Source: Ascidia mentula | Taxonomy: Eukaryota; Chordata; Ascidiacea; Phlebobranchia; Ascidiidae | NCBI GenBank assembly: GCA_947561715.1 | Contig: OX387203.1 | Coordinates: forward strand, 17,732,001 to 17,796,000 | Direction: 5' to 3' | DNA length: 64,000 nucleotides | Shown: positions 1-10,547 of the stretch, one piece after another | Numbering within the stretch: the first letter of the stretch is position 1 | Layout: each line of letters starts with the position of its first letter | Notes under the pieces: generated by a model | What the model was told of the DNA's origin: nothing | The model's database searches: none | Seen by the model: the letters and a program-made list of their open reading frames with translations, nothing else | Program-made: the position numbers and the translations under genes

Positions 1-2
1 AC

Positions 3-60
3 TGGCATCTAGTATTTGTGTGCAAAATAACAAGTCGCTTGATACAAAAATGTTCAAATC
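3..60 (+). promoter_or_regulatory. Weak Pol III-like internal promoter pattern (B-box-like GTTCAAATC)
   Basis: GTTCAAATC at 52-60 fits the tRNA-type B-box core GTTCRANTC at every position and recurs in almost all monomers. About 45 bases upstream, TGGCATCTAG (3-12) loosely resembles an A box (TRGCNNAG) but needs a spacing change. A TTTT run at 131-134, a possible Pol III terminator, follows. The flanks of the B-box-like sequence do not pair as a T stem, so this is not a tRNA gene. Either chance or a remnant of a tRNA-derived SINE could explain it. Confidence 0.25.
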
Positions 61-63
61 ACA

Positions 64-96
64 GGCGGACAACTCTCAAATTTATTTAATTCCGCC
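64..96 (+). other. Conserved inverted pair GGCGGA / TCCGCC, hairpin-capable, once per monomer
   Basis: GGCGGA (64-69) and its exact reverse complement TCCGCC (91-96) flank a 21-base AT-rich spacer. The same 33-base arrangement recurs in nearly every monomer of both classes, although the spacer varies (ATTTATTTAAT, AATTACTTAAT, TATAAATTACTTAAT endings). Eight monomers have a 20-base spacer after loss of one C. A recurrent class A subtype has TCTGCC, which would keep a G-U pair in RNA. Broken examples are few: TACGCC near 3,551 and 5,282, ATCCCC near 33,280, 38,822 and 45,124, AGGCGAAC at 46,622, and both arms near 60,930-60,963. The stem is only 6 pairs, so a real structure is unproven; a dyad protein site is equally possible. 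Confidence 0.5.
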
Positions 97-193
97 CTAC
101 CTTAATAGCCACCATAGTGTCAAACATGTGTTTTCGTCCACTAACAAAAAACTAAAAGATATACGCCAATTTGGTTTCCACTGCTCGATTTGT

Positions 194-386
194 ACTGGCA
201 TCTAGTATTTGTGTGCAAAATCTCAAGTCGCTTGATACAAAAATGTTCAAATCACAGGCGGACAACTCTCAAATTTATTTAATTCCGCCCTACCTTAATA
301 GCCACCATAGTGTCAAACATGCGTTTTTGTTCACTAACAAAAAACTAAAAGATATACGCCAATTTGGTTTCCACTGCTCGATTTGT
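194..386 (+). repeat. Exemplar class A monomer (193 bases)
   Basis: This is a typical class A unit, taken as starting at ACTGGCATC. Diagnostic features are CTCAAGTCG or CATCAAGTCG after TGTGCAAAA, CTTAATAGCC, GTGTCAAACATG, TTCACTAAC, GATATACG and CTGCTCGATTTG. Relative to class B it lacks the TTCGCGAA palindrome: three substitutions turn TTCGCGAAT into TTCACTAAC. Because 193 leaves remainder 1 on division by 3, any open frame changes frame in the next monomer. Confidence 0.9.
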
Positions 387-1540
387 ACTGGCATCTAGTA
401 TTTGTGTGCAAAACATCAAGTCGCTTGATACAAAAATGTTCAAATCACAGGCGGACAACTCTCAAATTTATTTAATTCCGCCCTACCTTAATAGCCACCA
501 TAGTGTCAAACATGTGTTTTCGTTCACTAACAAAAAACTAAAAGACATACGTCAATTTGGTTTACACTGCTCGTTTTGTACTGGCATCTAGTATTTGTGT
601 GCAAAATTTCAAGTCGCTTGATACAAAAATGTTTAAATCACAGGCGGACAACTCTCAAATTTATTTAATTCTGCCCTACCTTAATAGCCACCATAGTGTC
701 AAACATGTGTTTTCATTCACTAACAAAAAACTAAAAGATATACGCCAATTTGGTTTCCACTGCTCGATTTGTACTGGCATCTAGTATTTGTGTGCAAAAT
801 CTCAAGTCGCTTGATACAAAAATGTTCAAATCACAGGCGGACAACTCTCAAATTTATTTAATTCCGCCCTACCTTAATAGCCACCATAGTGTCAAACATG
901 CGTTTTTGTTCATTAACAAAAAACTAAAAGATATACGCCAATTTGGTTTCCACTGCTCGATTTGTACTGGCATCTAGTATATGTGTGCAAAACATCAAGT
1001 CGCTTGATACAAAAATGTTCAAATCACAGGCGGACAACTCTCAAATTTATTTAATTCCGCCCTACCTTAATAGCCACCATAGTGTCAAACATGTGTTTTC
1101 GTTCACTAACAAAAAACAAAAAGACATACGCCAATTTGGTTTTCTCTGCTCGTTTTGTACTGGCATCTAGTATTTGTGTGCAAAATTTCAAGTTGCTTGA
1201 TACAAAAATGTTCAAATCACTGGCGGACAGCTCTAAAAATTACTTAATTCCGCCAAACCTTAGCCACCATAGTTCCAAACATGCGTTTTCGTTCGCGAAT
1301 AAAAAACAAAAAGACATACGTCAATTTGGTTTACACTGCTCGTTTTGTACTGGCATCTAGTATTTGTGTGCAAAATTTCAAGTCGCTTGATAAAAAATGT
1401 TCAAATCACAGGCGGACAACTCTTAAATTTATTTAATTCCGCCCTACCTTAATAGCCACCATAGTGTCAAACATGTGTTTTCGTTCACTAACAAAAAACT
1501 AAAAGACATACGTCAATTTGGTTTGCTCTGCTCGTTTTGT

Positions 1541-1730
1541 ACTGGCATCTAGTATTTGTGTGCAAAATTTCAAGTCGCTTGATACAAAAATGTTCAAATC
1601 ACAGGCGGACAACTCTCAAAATTACTTAATTCCGCCCAACCTTAGCCACCGTAGTTCCAAACATGCATTTTCGTTCGCGAATAAAAAACTAAAAGACATA
1701 CGCCAATTTGGTTTACACTGCTCGTTTTGT
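1541..1730 (+). repeat. Exemplar class B monomer (190 bases)
   Basis: This is a typical short class B unit. It reads CCTTAGCC where the 193-base form has CCTTAATAGCC, which accounts for the 3-base length difference. It carries the TTCGCGAA palindrome at 1,674-1,681 and GACATACG, and is followed by TTACACTGCTCG. Class B occurs in both 190- and 193-base forms, so monomer length and palindrome state are separate characters. Subtypes to the right add AAAAAGGTAAAGG, AAACATAGGCAAA or GCAAAAAAAAA in place of GCGAATAAAAA. Confidence 0.9.
1674..1681. other. TTCGCGAA palindrome of class B monomers (NruI core)
   Basis: A perfect 8-base palindrome with two overlapping CpG dinucleotides sits near the 3' end of most class B monomers, preceded by TTTTCG. 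It is absent from all class A monomers (TTCACTAA) and from a subtype that reads TTCGCAAAAA. It contains the NruI recognition site TCGCGA, so the A/B distribution should be visible as a digestion pattern. A role as a protein-binding box that differs between monomer classes is inference. Confidence 0.6.
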
Positions 1731-2475
1731 ACTGGCATCTAGTATTTGTGTGCAAAATTTCAAGTCGCTTGATACAAAAATGTTCAAATCACAGGCGGAC
1801 AACTCTCAAAATTACTTAATTCCGCCCAACCTTAATAGCCACCATAGTGTCAAACATGCATTTTCGTTCGCGAATAAAAAAACTAAAAGACATACGCCAA
1901 TTTGGTTTACACTGCTCGTTTTGTACTGGCATCTAGTATTTGTGTGCAAAATTTCAAGTCGCTTGATACAAAAATGTTCAAATCACAGGCGGACAACTCT
2001 ATAAATTACTTAATTCCGCCCAACCTTAGCCACCATAGTGTCAAACATGCATTTTCGTTCGCGAATAAAAAAACTAAAAGACATACGCCAATTTGGTTTA
2101 CACTGCTCGTTTTGTACTGGCATCTAGTATTTGTGTGCAAAATTTCAAGTCGCTTGATACAAAAATGTTCAAATCACAGGCGGACAACTCTATAAATTAC
2201 TTAATTCCGCCGAACCTTAGCCACCATAGTTCCAAACATGCGTTTTCATTCGCGAATAAAAAACTAAAAGACATACGTCAATTTGGTTTACACTGCTCGT
2301 TTTGTACTGCAATCTAGTAATTGTGTACAAAATTTCAAGTTGCTTGATGCAAAAATGTTCAAATCACAGGCGGACAACTCTCAAATTTATTTAATTCCGC
2401 CCTACCTTAATAGCCACCATAGTTCCAAACATGCGTTTTCGTTCGCGAATAAAAAACTAAAAGACATACGTCAAT

Positions 2476-5400
2476 TTGGTTTACACTGCTCGTTTTGTAC
2501 TGGCATCTAGTATTTGTGTGCAAAATTTCAAGTCGCTTGATACAAAAATGTTCAAATCACAGGCGGACAACTCTCAAATTTATTTAATTCCGCCCTACCT
2601 TAATAGCCAACATAGTTCCAAACATGCCTTTTCGTTCGCGAATAAAAAACTAAAAAACATAGGCAAATTTGGTTTACACTGCTCGTTTTATACTGGCATC
2701 TAGTATTTGTGTGCAAAATTTCAAGTCGCTTGATACAAAAATGTTCAAATCACAGGCGGACAACTCTCAAATTTATTTAATTCCGCCCTACCTTAATAGC
2801 CACCATAGTTCCAAACATGCCTTTTCGTTCGCGAATAAAAAACTAAAAAACATAGGCAAATTTGGTTTACACTGCTCGTTTTGTACTGCAATCTAGTAAT
2901 TGTGTACAAAATTTCAAGTCGCTTGATACAAAAATGTTCAAATCACAGGCGGACAACTCTCAAATTTACTTAATTCCGCCAAAACTTAGCCACCATAGTT
3001 CCAAACATGCATTTTCGTTCGCGAATAAAAAACTAAAAGACATACGCCAATTTGGATTACACTGCTCGTTTTGTACTGGCATCTAGTATTTGTGTGCAAA
3101 ATTTCAAGTTGCTTGATACAAAAATGTTCAAATCACAGGCGGACAACTCTCAAATTTATTTAATTCCGCCCTACCTTAATAGCCACCATAGTTCCAAACA
3201 TGCCTTTTCGTTCGCGAATAAAAAACTAAAAGACATACGTCAATTTGGTTTACACTGCTCGTTTTGTACTGGCATCTAGTATTTGTGTGCAAAATTTCAA
3301 GTTGCTTGATACAAAAAAGTTCAAATCACAGGCGGACAACTCTCAAATTTATTTAATTCCGCCCTACCTTAATAGCCACCATAGTTCCAAACATGCCTTT
3401 TCGTTCGCGAATAAAAAACCAAAAGACATACGTCAATTTGGTTTCCACTGCTCGTTTTGTACTGGCATCTAGTATTTGTGAGCAAAATTTCAAGTCGCTT
3501 GATACAAAAATGTTCAAATCACAGGCGGACAACTCTAAAAATTACTTAATTACGCCGAAACTTAGCCACCATAGTTCCAAACATGCTTTTACGTTCGCGA
3601 ATAAAAAACTAAAAGACATACGCCAATTTGGTTTACACTGCTCGTTTTGTACTGGCATCTAGTATTTGTGTGCAAAATAACAAGTCGCTTGATACAAAAA
3701 TGTTCAAATCACAGGCGGACAACTCTCAAATTTATTTAATTCCGCCCTACCTTAATAGCCACCATAGTGTCAAACATGTGTTTTCGTCCACTAACAAAAA
3801 ACTAAAAGATATACGCCAATTTGGTTTCCACTGCTCGATTTGTACTGGCATCTAGTATTTGTGTGCAAAATCTCAAGTCGCTTGATACAAAAATGTTCAA
3901 ATCACAGGCGGACAACTCTCAAATTTATTTAATTCCGCCCTACCTTAATAGCCACCATAGTGTCAAACATGCGTTTTTGTTCACTAACAAAAAACTAAAA
4001 GATATACGCCAATTTGGTTTACACTGCTCGATTTGTACTGGCATCTAGTATTTGTGTGCAAAACATCAAGTCGCTTGATACAAAAATGTTCAAATCACAG
4101 GCGGACAACTCTCAAATTTATTTAATTCCGCCCTACCTTAATAGCCACCATAGTGTCAAACATGTGTTTTCGTTCACTAACAAAAAACTAAAAGACATAC
4201 GTCAATTTGGTTTACACTGCTCGTTTTGTACTGGCATCTAGTATTTGTGTGCAAAATTTCAAGTCGCTTGATACAAAAATGTTCAAATCACAGGCGGACA
4301 ACTCTCAAATTTATTTAATTCCGCCCTACCTTAATAGCCAACATAGTTCCAAACATGCCTTTTCGTTCGCGAATAAAAAACTAAAAAACATAGGCAAATT
4401 TGGTTTACACTGCTCGTTTTATACTGGCATCTAGTATTTGTGTGCAAAATTTCAAGTCGCTTGATACAAAAATGTTCAAATCACAGGCGGACAACTCTCA
4501 AATTTATTTAATTCCGCCCTACCTTAATAGCCACCATAGTTCCAAACATGCCTTTTCGTTCGCGAATAAAAAACTAAAAAACATAGGCAAATTTGGTTTA
4601 CACTGCTCGTTTTGTACTGCAATCTAGTAATTGTGTACAAAATTTCAAGTCGCTTGATACAAAAATGTTCAAATCACAGGCGGACAACTCTCAAATTTAC
4701 TTAATTCCGCCAAAACTTAGCCACCATAGTTCCAAACATGCATTTTCGTTCGCGAATAAAAAACTAAAAGACATACGCCAATTTGGATTACACTGCTCGT
4801 TTTGTACTGGCATCTAGTATTTGTGTGCAAAATTTCAAGTTGCTTGATACAAAAATGTTCAAATCACAGGCGGACAACTCTCAAATTTATTTAATTCCGC
4901 CCTACCTTAATAGCCACCATAGTTCCAAACATGCCTTTTCGTTCGCGAATAAAAAACTAAAAGACATACGTCAATTTGGTTTACACTGCTCGTTTTGTAC
5001 TGGCATCTAGTATTTGTGTGCAAAATTTCAAGTTGCTTGATACAAAAAAGTTCAAATCACAGGCGGACAACTCTCAAATTTATTTAATTCCGCCCTACCT
5101 TAATAGCCACCATAGTTCCAAACATGCCTTTTCGTTCGCGAATAAAAAACTAAAAGACATACGTCAATTTGGTTTACACTGCTCGTTTTGTACTGGCATC
5201 TAGTATTTGTGAGCAAAATTTCAAGTCGCTTGATACAAAAATGTTCAAATCACAGGCGGACAACTCTAAAAATTACTTAATTACGCCGAAACTTAGCCAC
5301 CATAGTTCCAAACATGCTTTTACGTTCGCGAATAAAAAACTAAAAGACATACGCCAATTTGGTTTACACTGCTCGTTTTGTACTGGCATCTAGTATTTGT

Positions 5401-7668
5401 GTGCAAAATAACAAGTCGCTTGATACAAAAATGTTCAAATCACAGGCGGACAACTCTCAAATTTATTTAATTCCGCCCTACCTTAATAGCCACCATAGTG
5501 TCAAACATGTGTTTTCGTCCACTAACAAAAAACTAAAAGATATACGCCAATTTGGTTTCCACTGCTCGATTTGTACTGGCATCTAGTATTTGTGTGCAAA
5601 ATCTCAAGTCGCTTGATACAAAAATGTTCAAATCACAGGCGGACAACTCTCAAATTTATTTAATTCCGCCCTACCTTAATAGCCACCATAGTGTCAAACA
5701 TGCGTTTTTGTTCACTAACAAAAAACTAAAAGATATACGCCAATTTGGTTTACACTGCTCGATTTGTACTGGCATCTAGTATTTGTGTGCAAAACATCAA
5801 GTCGCTTGATACAAAAATGTTCAAATCACAGGCGGACAACTCTCAAATTTATTTAATTCCGCCCTACCTTAATAGCCACCATAGTGTCAAACATGTGTTT
5901 TCGTTCACTAACAAAAAACTAAAAGACATACGTCAATTTGGTTTACACTGCTCGTTTTGTACTGGCATCTAGTATTTGTGTGCAAAATTTCAAGTCGCTT
6001 GATACAAAAATGTTCAAATCACAGGCGGACAACTCTCAAATTTATTTAATTCTGCCCTACCTTAATAGCCAACATAGTTCCAAACATGCCTTTTCGTTCG
6101 CGAATAAAAAACTAAAAAACATAGGCAAATTTGGTTTACACTGCTCGTTTTATACTGGCATCTAGTATTTGTGTGCAAAATTTCAAGTCGCTTGATACAA
6201 AAATGTTCAAATCACAGGCGGACAACTCTCAAATTTATTTAATTCCGCCCTACCTTAATAGCCACCATAGTTCCAAACATGCCTTTTCGTTCGCGAATAA
6301 AAAACTAAAAAACATAGGCAAATTTGGTTTACACTGCTCGTTTTGTACTGCAATCTAGTAATTGTGTACAAAATTTCAAGTCGCTTGATACAAAAATGTT
6401 CAAATCACAGGCGGACAACTCTCAAATTTACTTAATTCCGCCAAAACTTAGCCACCATAGTTCCAAACATGCATTTTCGTTCGCGAATAAAAAACTAAAA
6501 GACATACGCCAATTTGGATTACACTGCTCGTTTTGTACTGGCATCTAGTATTTGTGTGCAAAATTTCAAGTTGCTTGATACAAAAATGTTCAAATCACAG
6601 GCGGACAACTCTCAAATTTATTTAATTCCGCCCTACCTTAATAGCCACCATAGTTCCAAACATGCCTTTTCGTTCGCGAATAAAAAACTAAAAGACATAC
6701 GTCAATTTGGTTTACACTGCTCGTTTTGTACTGGCATCTAGTATTTGTGTGCAAAATTTCAAGTTGCTTGATACAAAAAAGTTCAAATCACAGGCGGACA
6801 ACTCTCAAATTTATTTAATTCCGCCCTACCTTAATAGCCACCATAGTTCCAAACATGCCTTTTCGTTCGCGAATAAAAAACTAAAAGACATACGTCAATT
6901 TGGTTTACACTGCTCGTTTTGTACTGGCATCTAGTATTTGTGAGCAAAATTTCAAGTCGCTTGATACAAAAATGTTCAAATCACAGGCGGACAACTCTAA
7001 AAATTACTTAATTCCGCCGAAACTTAGCCACCATAGTTCCAAACATGCTTTTACGTTCGCGAATAAAAAACTAAAAGACATACGCCAATTTGGTTTACAC
7101 TGCTCGTTTTGTACTGGCATCTAGTATTTGTGTGCAAAATAACAAGTCGCTTGATACAAAAATGTTCAAATCACAGGCGGACAACTCTCAAATTTATTTA
7201 ATTCCGCCCTACCTTAATAGCCACCATAGTGTCAAACATGTGTTTTCGTCCACTAACAAAAAACTAAAAGATATACGCCAATTTGGTTTCCACTGCTCGA
7301 TTTGTACTGGCATCTAGTATTTGTGTGCAAAATCTCAAGTCGCTTGATACAAAAATGTTGAAATCACAGGCGGACAACTCTCAAATTTATTTAATTCCGC
7401 CCTACCTTAATAGCCACCATAGTGTCAAACATGCGTTTTTGTTCACTAACAAAAAACTAAAAGATATACGCCAATTTGGTTTACACTGCTCGATTTGTAC
7501 TGGCATCTAGTATTTGTGTGCAAAACATCAAGTCGCTTGATACAAAAATGTTCAAATCACAGGCGGACAACTCTCAAATTTATTTAATTCCGCCCTACCT
7601 TAATAGCCACCATAGTGTCAAACATGTGTTTTCGTTCACTAACAAAAAACTAAAAGACATACGTCAAT
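2476..7668 (+). repeat. Higher-order repeat: 1,731 bases (9 monomers), three tandem copies
   Basis: Copies run 2,476-4,206, 4,207-5,937 and 5,938-7,668, each with seven 193-base and two 190-base monomers in the same order. A unique GTGAGCAAAA marker falls at about 3,478, 5,209 and 6,940, exactly 1,731 apart. Each copy starts with class B subtypes (AAACATAGGCAAA twice, CTGCAATCTAGTAATTG, an AAAAAAGTTC monomer, GTGAGC) and ends with three class A monomers. Few differences separate the copies, such as AACCAAAAG versus AACTAAAAG near 3,418 and AATTACGCC versus AATTCCGCC in copy 3. After 7,668 the last class A monomer type is repeated instead of a fourth unit starting. Confidence 0.9.
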
Positions 7669-10547
7669 TTGGTTTACACTGCTCGATTTGTACTGGCATC
7701 TAGTATTTGTGTGCAAAACATCAAGTCGCTTGATACAAAAATGTTCAAATCACAGGCGGACAACTCTCAAATTTATTTAATTCCGCCCTACCTTAATAGC
7801 CACCATAGTGTCAAACATGTGTTTTCGTTCACTAACAAAAAACTAAAAGATATACGCCAATTTGGTTTACACTGCTCGATTTGTACTGGCATCTAGTATT
7901 TGTGTGCAAAACATCAAGTCGCTTGATACAAAAATGTTCAAATCACAGGCGGACAACTCTCAAATTTATTTAATTCCGCCCTACCTTAATAGCCACCATA
8001 GTGTCAAACATGTGTTTTCGTTCACTAACAAAAAACTAAAAGACATACGTCAATTTGGTTTGCTCTGCTCGTTTTGTACTGGCATCTAGTATTTGTGTGC
8101 AAAATTTCAAGTCGCTTGATACAAAAATGTTTAAATCACAGGCGGACAACTCTCAAATTTATTTAATTCTGCCCTACCTTAATAGCCACCATAGTGTCAA
8201 ACATGTGTTTTCATTCACTAACAAAAAACTAAAAGACATACGCCAATTTGGTTCCACTGCTCGATTTGTACTGGCATCTAGTATTTGTGTGCAAAATATC
8301 AAGTCGCTTGATACAAAAATGTTCAAATCACAGGCGGACAACTCCAAAATTACTTAATTCCGCCGAAACTTAGCCACCATAGTTCCAAACATGCGTTTAC
8401 GTTCGCGAATAAAAAACTAAAAGACATACGCCAATTTGGTTTACACTGCTCGTTTTGTACTGGCATCTAGTATTTGTGTGCAAAATCTCAAGTCGCTTGA
8501 TACAAAAATGTTCAAATCACAGGCGGACAACTCTCAAATTTATTTAATTCCGCCCTACCTTAATAGCCACCATAGTGTCAAACATGCGTTTTTGTTCACT
8601 AACAAAAAACTAAAAGATATACGCCAATTTGGTTTCCACTGCTCGATTTGTACTGGCATCTAGTATTTGTGTGCAAAACATCAAGTCGCTTGATACAAAA
8701 ATGTTCAAATCACAGGCGGACAACTCTCAAATTTATTTAATTCCGCCCTACCTTAATAGCCACCATAGTGTCAAACATGTGTTTTCGTTCACTAACAAAA
8801 AACTAAAAGACATACGTCAATTTGGTTTACACTGCTCGTTTTGTACTGGCATCTAGTATTTGTGTGCAAAATTTCAAGTCGCTTGATACAAAAATGTTTA
8901 AATCACAGGCGGACAACTCTCAAATTTATTTAATTCTGCCCTACCTTAATAGCCACCATAGTGTCAAACATGTGTTTTCATTCACTAACAAAAAACTAAA
9001 AGACATACGTCAATTTGGTTCCACTGCTCGATTTGTACTGGCATCTAGTATTTGTGTGCAAAATATCAAGTCGCTTGATACAAAAATGTTCAAATCACAG
9101 GCGGACAACTTTCAAATTTACTTAATTCCGCCAAACCTTAGCCACAATAGTTCCAAACATGCCTTTTCGTTCGCGAATAAAAAACTAAAAGACATACGCC
9201 AATTTGGTTTATACTGCTCGTTTTGTACTGGTATCTAGTATTTGTGTGCAAAATTTCAAGTCGCTTGATACAAAAATGTTCAAATCACAGGCGGACAACT
9301 TTCAAATTTTCTTAATTCCGCCAAACCTTAGCCACAATTGTTCCAAACATGCGTTTTCGTTCGCGAATAAAAAACTAAAAGACATACGCCAATTTGGTTT
9401 ACACTGCTCGTTTTGTACTGGCATCTAGTATTTGTGTGCAAAATATCAAGTCGCTTGAAACAAAAATGTTTAAATCACAGGCGGACAACTCTCAAATTTA
9501 TTTAATTCCGCCCTACCTTAATAGCCACCATATTGTCAAACATGTGCTTTCGTTCACTAACAAAAAACTAAAAGACATACGTCAATTTGGTTTGATCTGC
9601 TCGTTTTGTAGTGGCATCTAGTATTTGTGTGCAAAATTTCAAGTCGCTTGATACAAAAATGTTCAAATCACAGGCGGACAACTCTCAAATTTATTTAATT
9701 CTGCCCTACCTTAATAGCCACCATAGTGTCAAACATGTGTTTTCATTCACTAACAAAAAACTAAAAGATATACGCCAATTTGGTTTCCACTGCTCGATTT
9801 GTACTGGCATCTAGTATTTGTGTGCAAAATCTCAAGTCGCTTGATACAAAAATGTTCAAATCACAGGCGGACAACTCTCAAATTTATTTAATTCTGCCCT
9901 ACCTTAATAGCCACCATAGTGTCAAACATGTGTTTTCATTCACTAACAAAAAACTAAAAGATATACGCCAATTTGGTTTCCACTGCTCGATTTGTACTGG
10001 CATCTAGTATTTGTGTGCAAAACATCAAGTCGCTTGATACAAAAATGTTCAAATCACAGGCGGACAACTCTCAAATTTATTTAATTCCGCCCTACCTTAA
10101 TAGCCACCATAGTGTCAAACATGTGTTTTCGTTCACTAACAAAAAACAAAAAGACATACGCCAATTTGGTTTTCTCTGCTCGTTTTGTACTGGCATCTAG
10201 TATTTGTGTGCAAAATTTCAAGTTGCTCGATTCAAAAATGTTCAAATCACAGGCGGACAACTCTAAAAATTACTTAATTCCGCCAAACCTTAGCCACCAT
10301 AGTTCCAAATATGCGTTTTCGTTCGCGAATAAAAAACTAAAAGACATACGTCAATTTGGTTTACACTGCTCGTTTTGTACTGGCATCTAGTATTTGTGTG
10401 CAAAATTTCAAGTCGCTTGATAAAAAATGTTCAAATCACAGGCGGACAACTCTTAAATTTATTTAATTCCGCCCTACCTTAATAGCCACCATAGTGTCAA
10501 ACATGTGTTTTCGTTCACTAACAAAAAACTAAAAGACATACGTCAAT
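7669..10547 (+). repeat. Class A-rich segment without a regular higher-order period
   Basis: Two further copies of the CATCAAGTCG class A monomer (7,669 and 7,862) are followed by a mix of class A and class B units. Several monomers have lost one T (TTTGGTTCCACTGC near 8,250 and 9,018), giving 192 bases. Because 192 is divisible by 3, two neighbouring monomers then stay in one frame, which explains the longest open frame of 138 codons. Monomers at 9,110-9,350 carry CAACTTTCAAATTT and CCACAATAG or CCACAATTG, seen otherwise only near 24.86-25.10 kb. Confidence 0.75.
7862..9620 (+). repeat. Block duplicated at 23,418-25,370 with one monomer inserted
   Basis: The order of monomers matches the distant block at offset 15,556 up to about 8,435 and at offset 15,749 afterwards. 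The 193-base step equals one class A monomer (23,992-24,184, the AAAATAACAAGTCG type) present only in the right copy. Shared rare markers are GGTTCCACTGC, CAACTTTCAAATT and the CATGTGCTTTCG class A monomer. The left copy has private changes such as CTTGAAACAAAAATG near 9,456. Confidence 0.75.

Larger units (their letters stand above)
557..2880 (+). repeat. Block duplicated at 9,587-11,910 (offset 9,030)
   Basis: Twelve consecutive monomers here recur in the same order exactly 9,030 bases downstream. Shared rare markers include AAAAAACAAAAAGAC with TTTTCTCTGCTCG (1,105-1,150 and 10,135-10,180), a one-base-deleted GATAAAAAATG followed by CTCTTAAATTT (about 1,389-1,430 and 10,419-10,460), and a CTGCAATCTAGTAATTG monomer near 2,308 and 11,338. 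The copies differ at scattered sites, for example TCTAG versus TATAG near 1,932 and 10,962, so this is an older duplication than the 1,731-base HOR beside it. Confidence 0.8.

Noticed and set aside
3..75. tRNA gene or tRNA pseudogene
   Set aside because: Only a B-box-like sequence is present. Flanking bases do not form a T stem, and no acceptor or anticodon stem can be drawn.
1..200. Hammerhead ribozyme, known from several satellite families
   Set aside because: The core CTGATGA with a following GAAA is not present in the monomer; the nearest sequence is CTTGATAC.
171..398. Hundreds of 60-113 codon open frames on the plus strand, as possible small proteins
   Set aside because: They are one satellite frame repeated per monomer, mostly with TTG starts, overlapping by about 35 bases, changing frame each unit and broken in many copies. 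No signal of translation or of a conserved domain is visible.
1666..1690. CENP-B box
   Set aside because: TTTCGTTCGCGAATAAA agrees only with the TTCG part of the essential NTTCGNNNNANNCGGGN pattern. It has C instead of the fixed A and no CGGG.
8822..9238. 138-codon open frames here and at 24,571-24,987
   Set aside because: They arise because a one-base deletion makes a 192-base monomer, so the frame continues into the next unit. The product is the same satellite peptide read twice.
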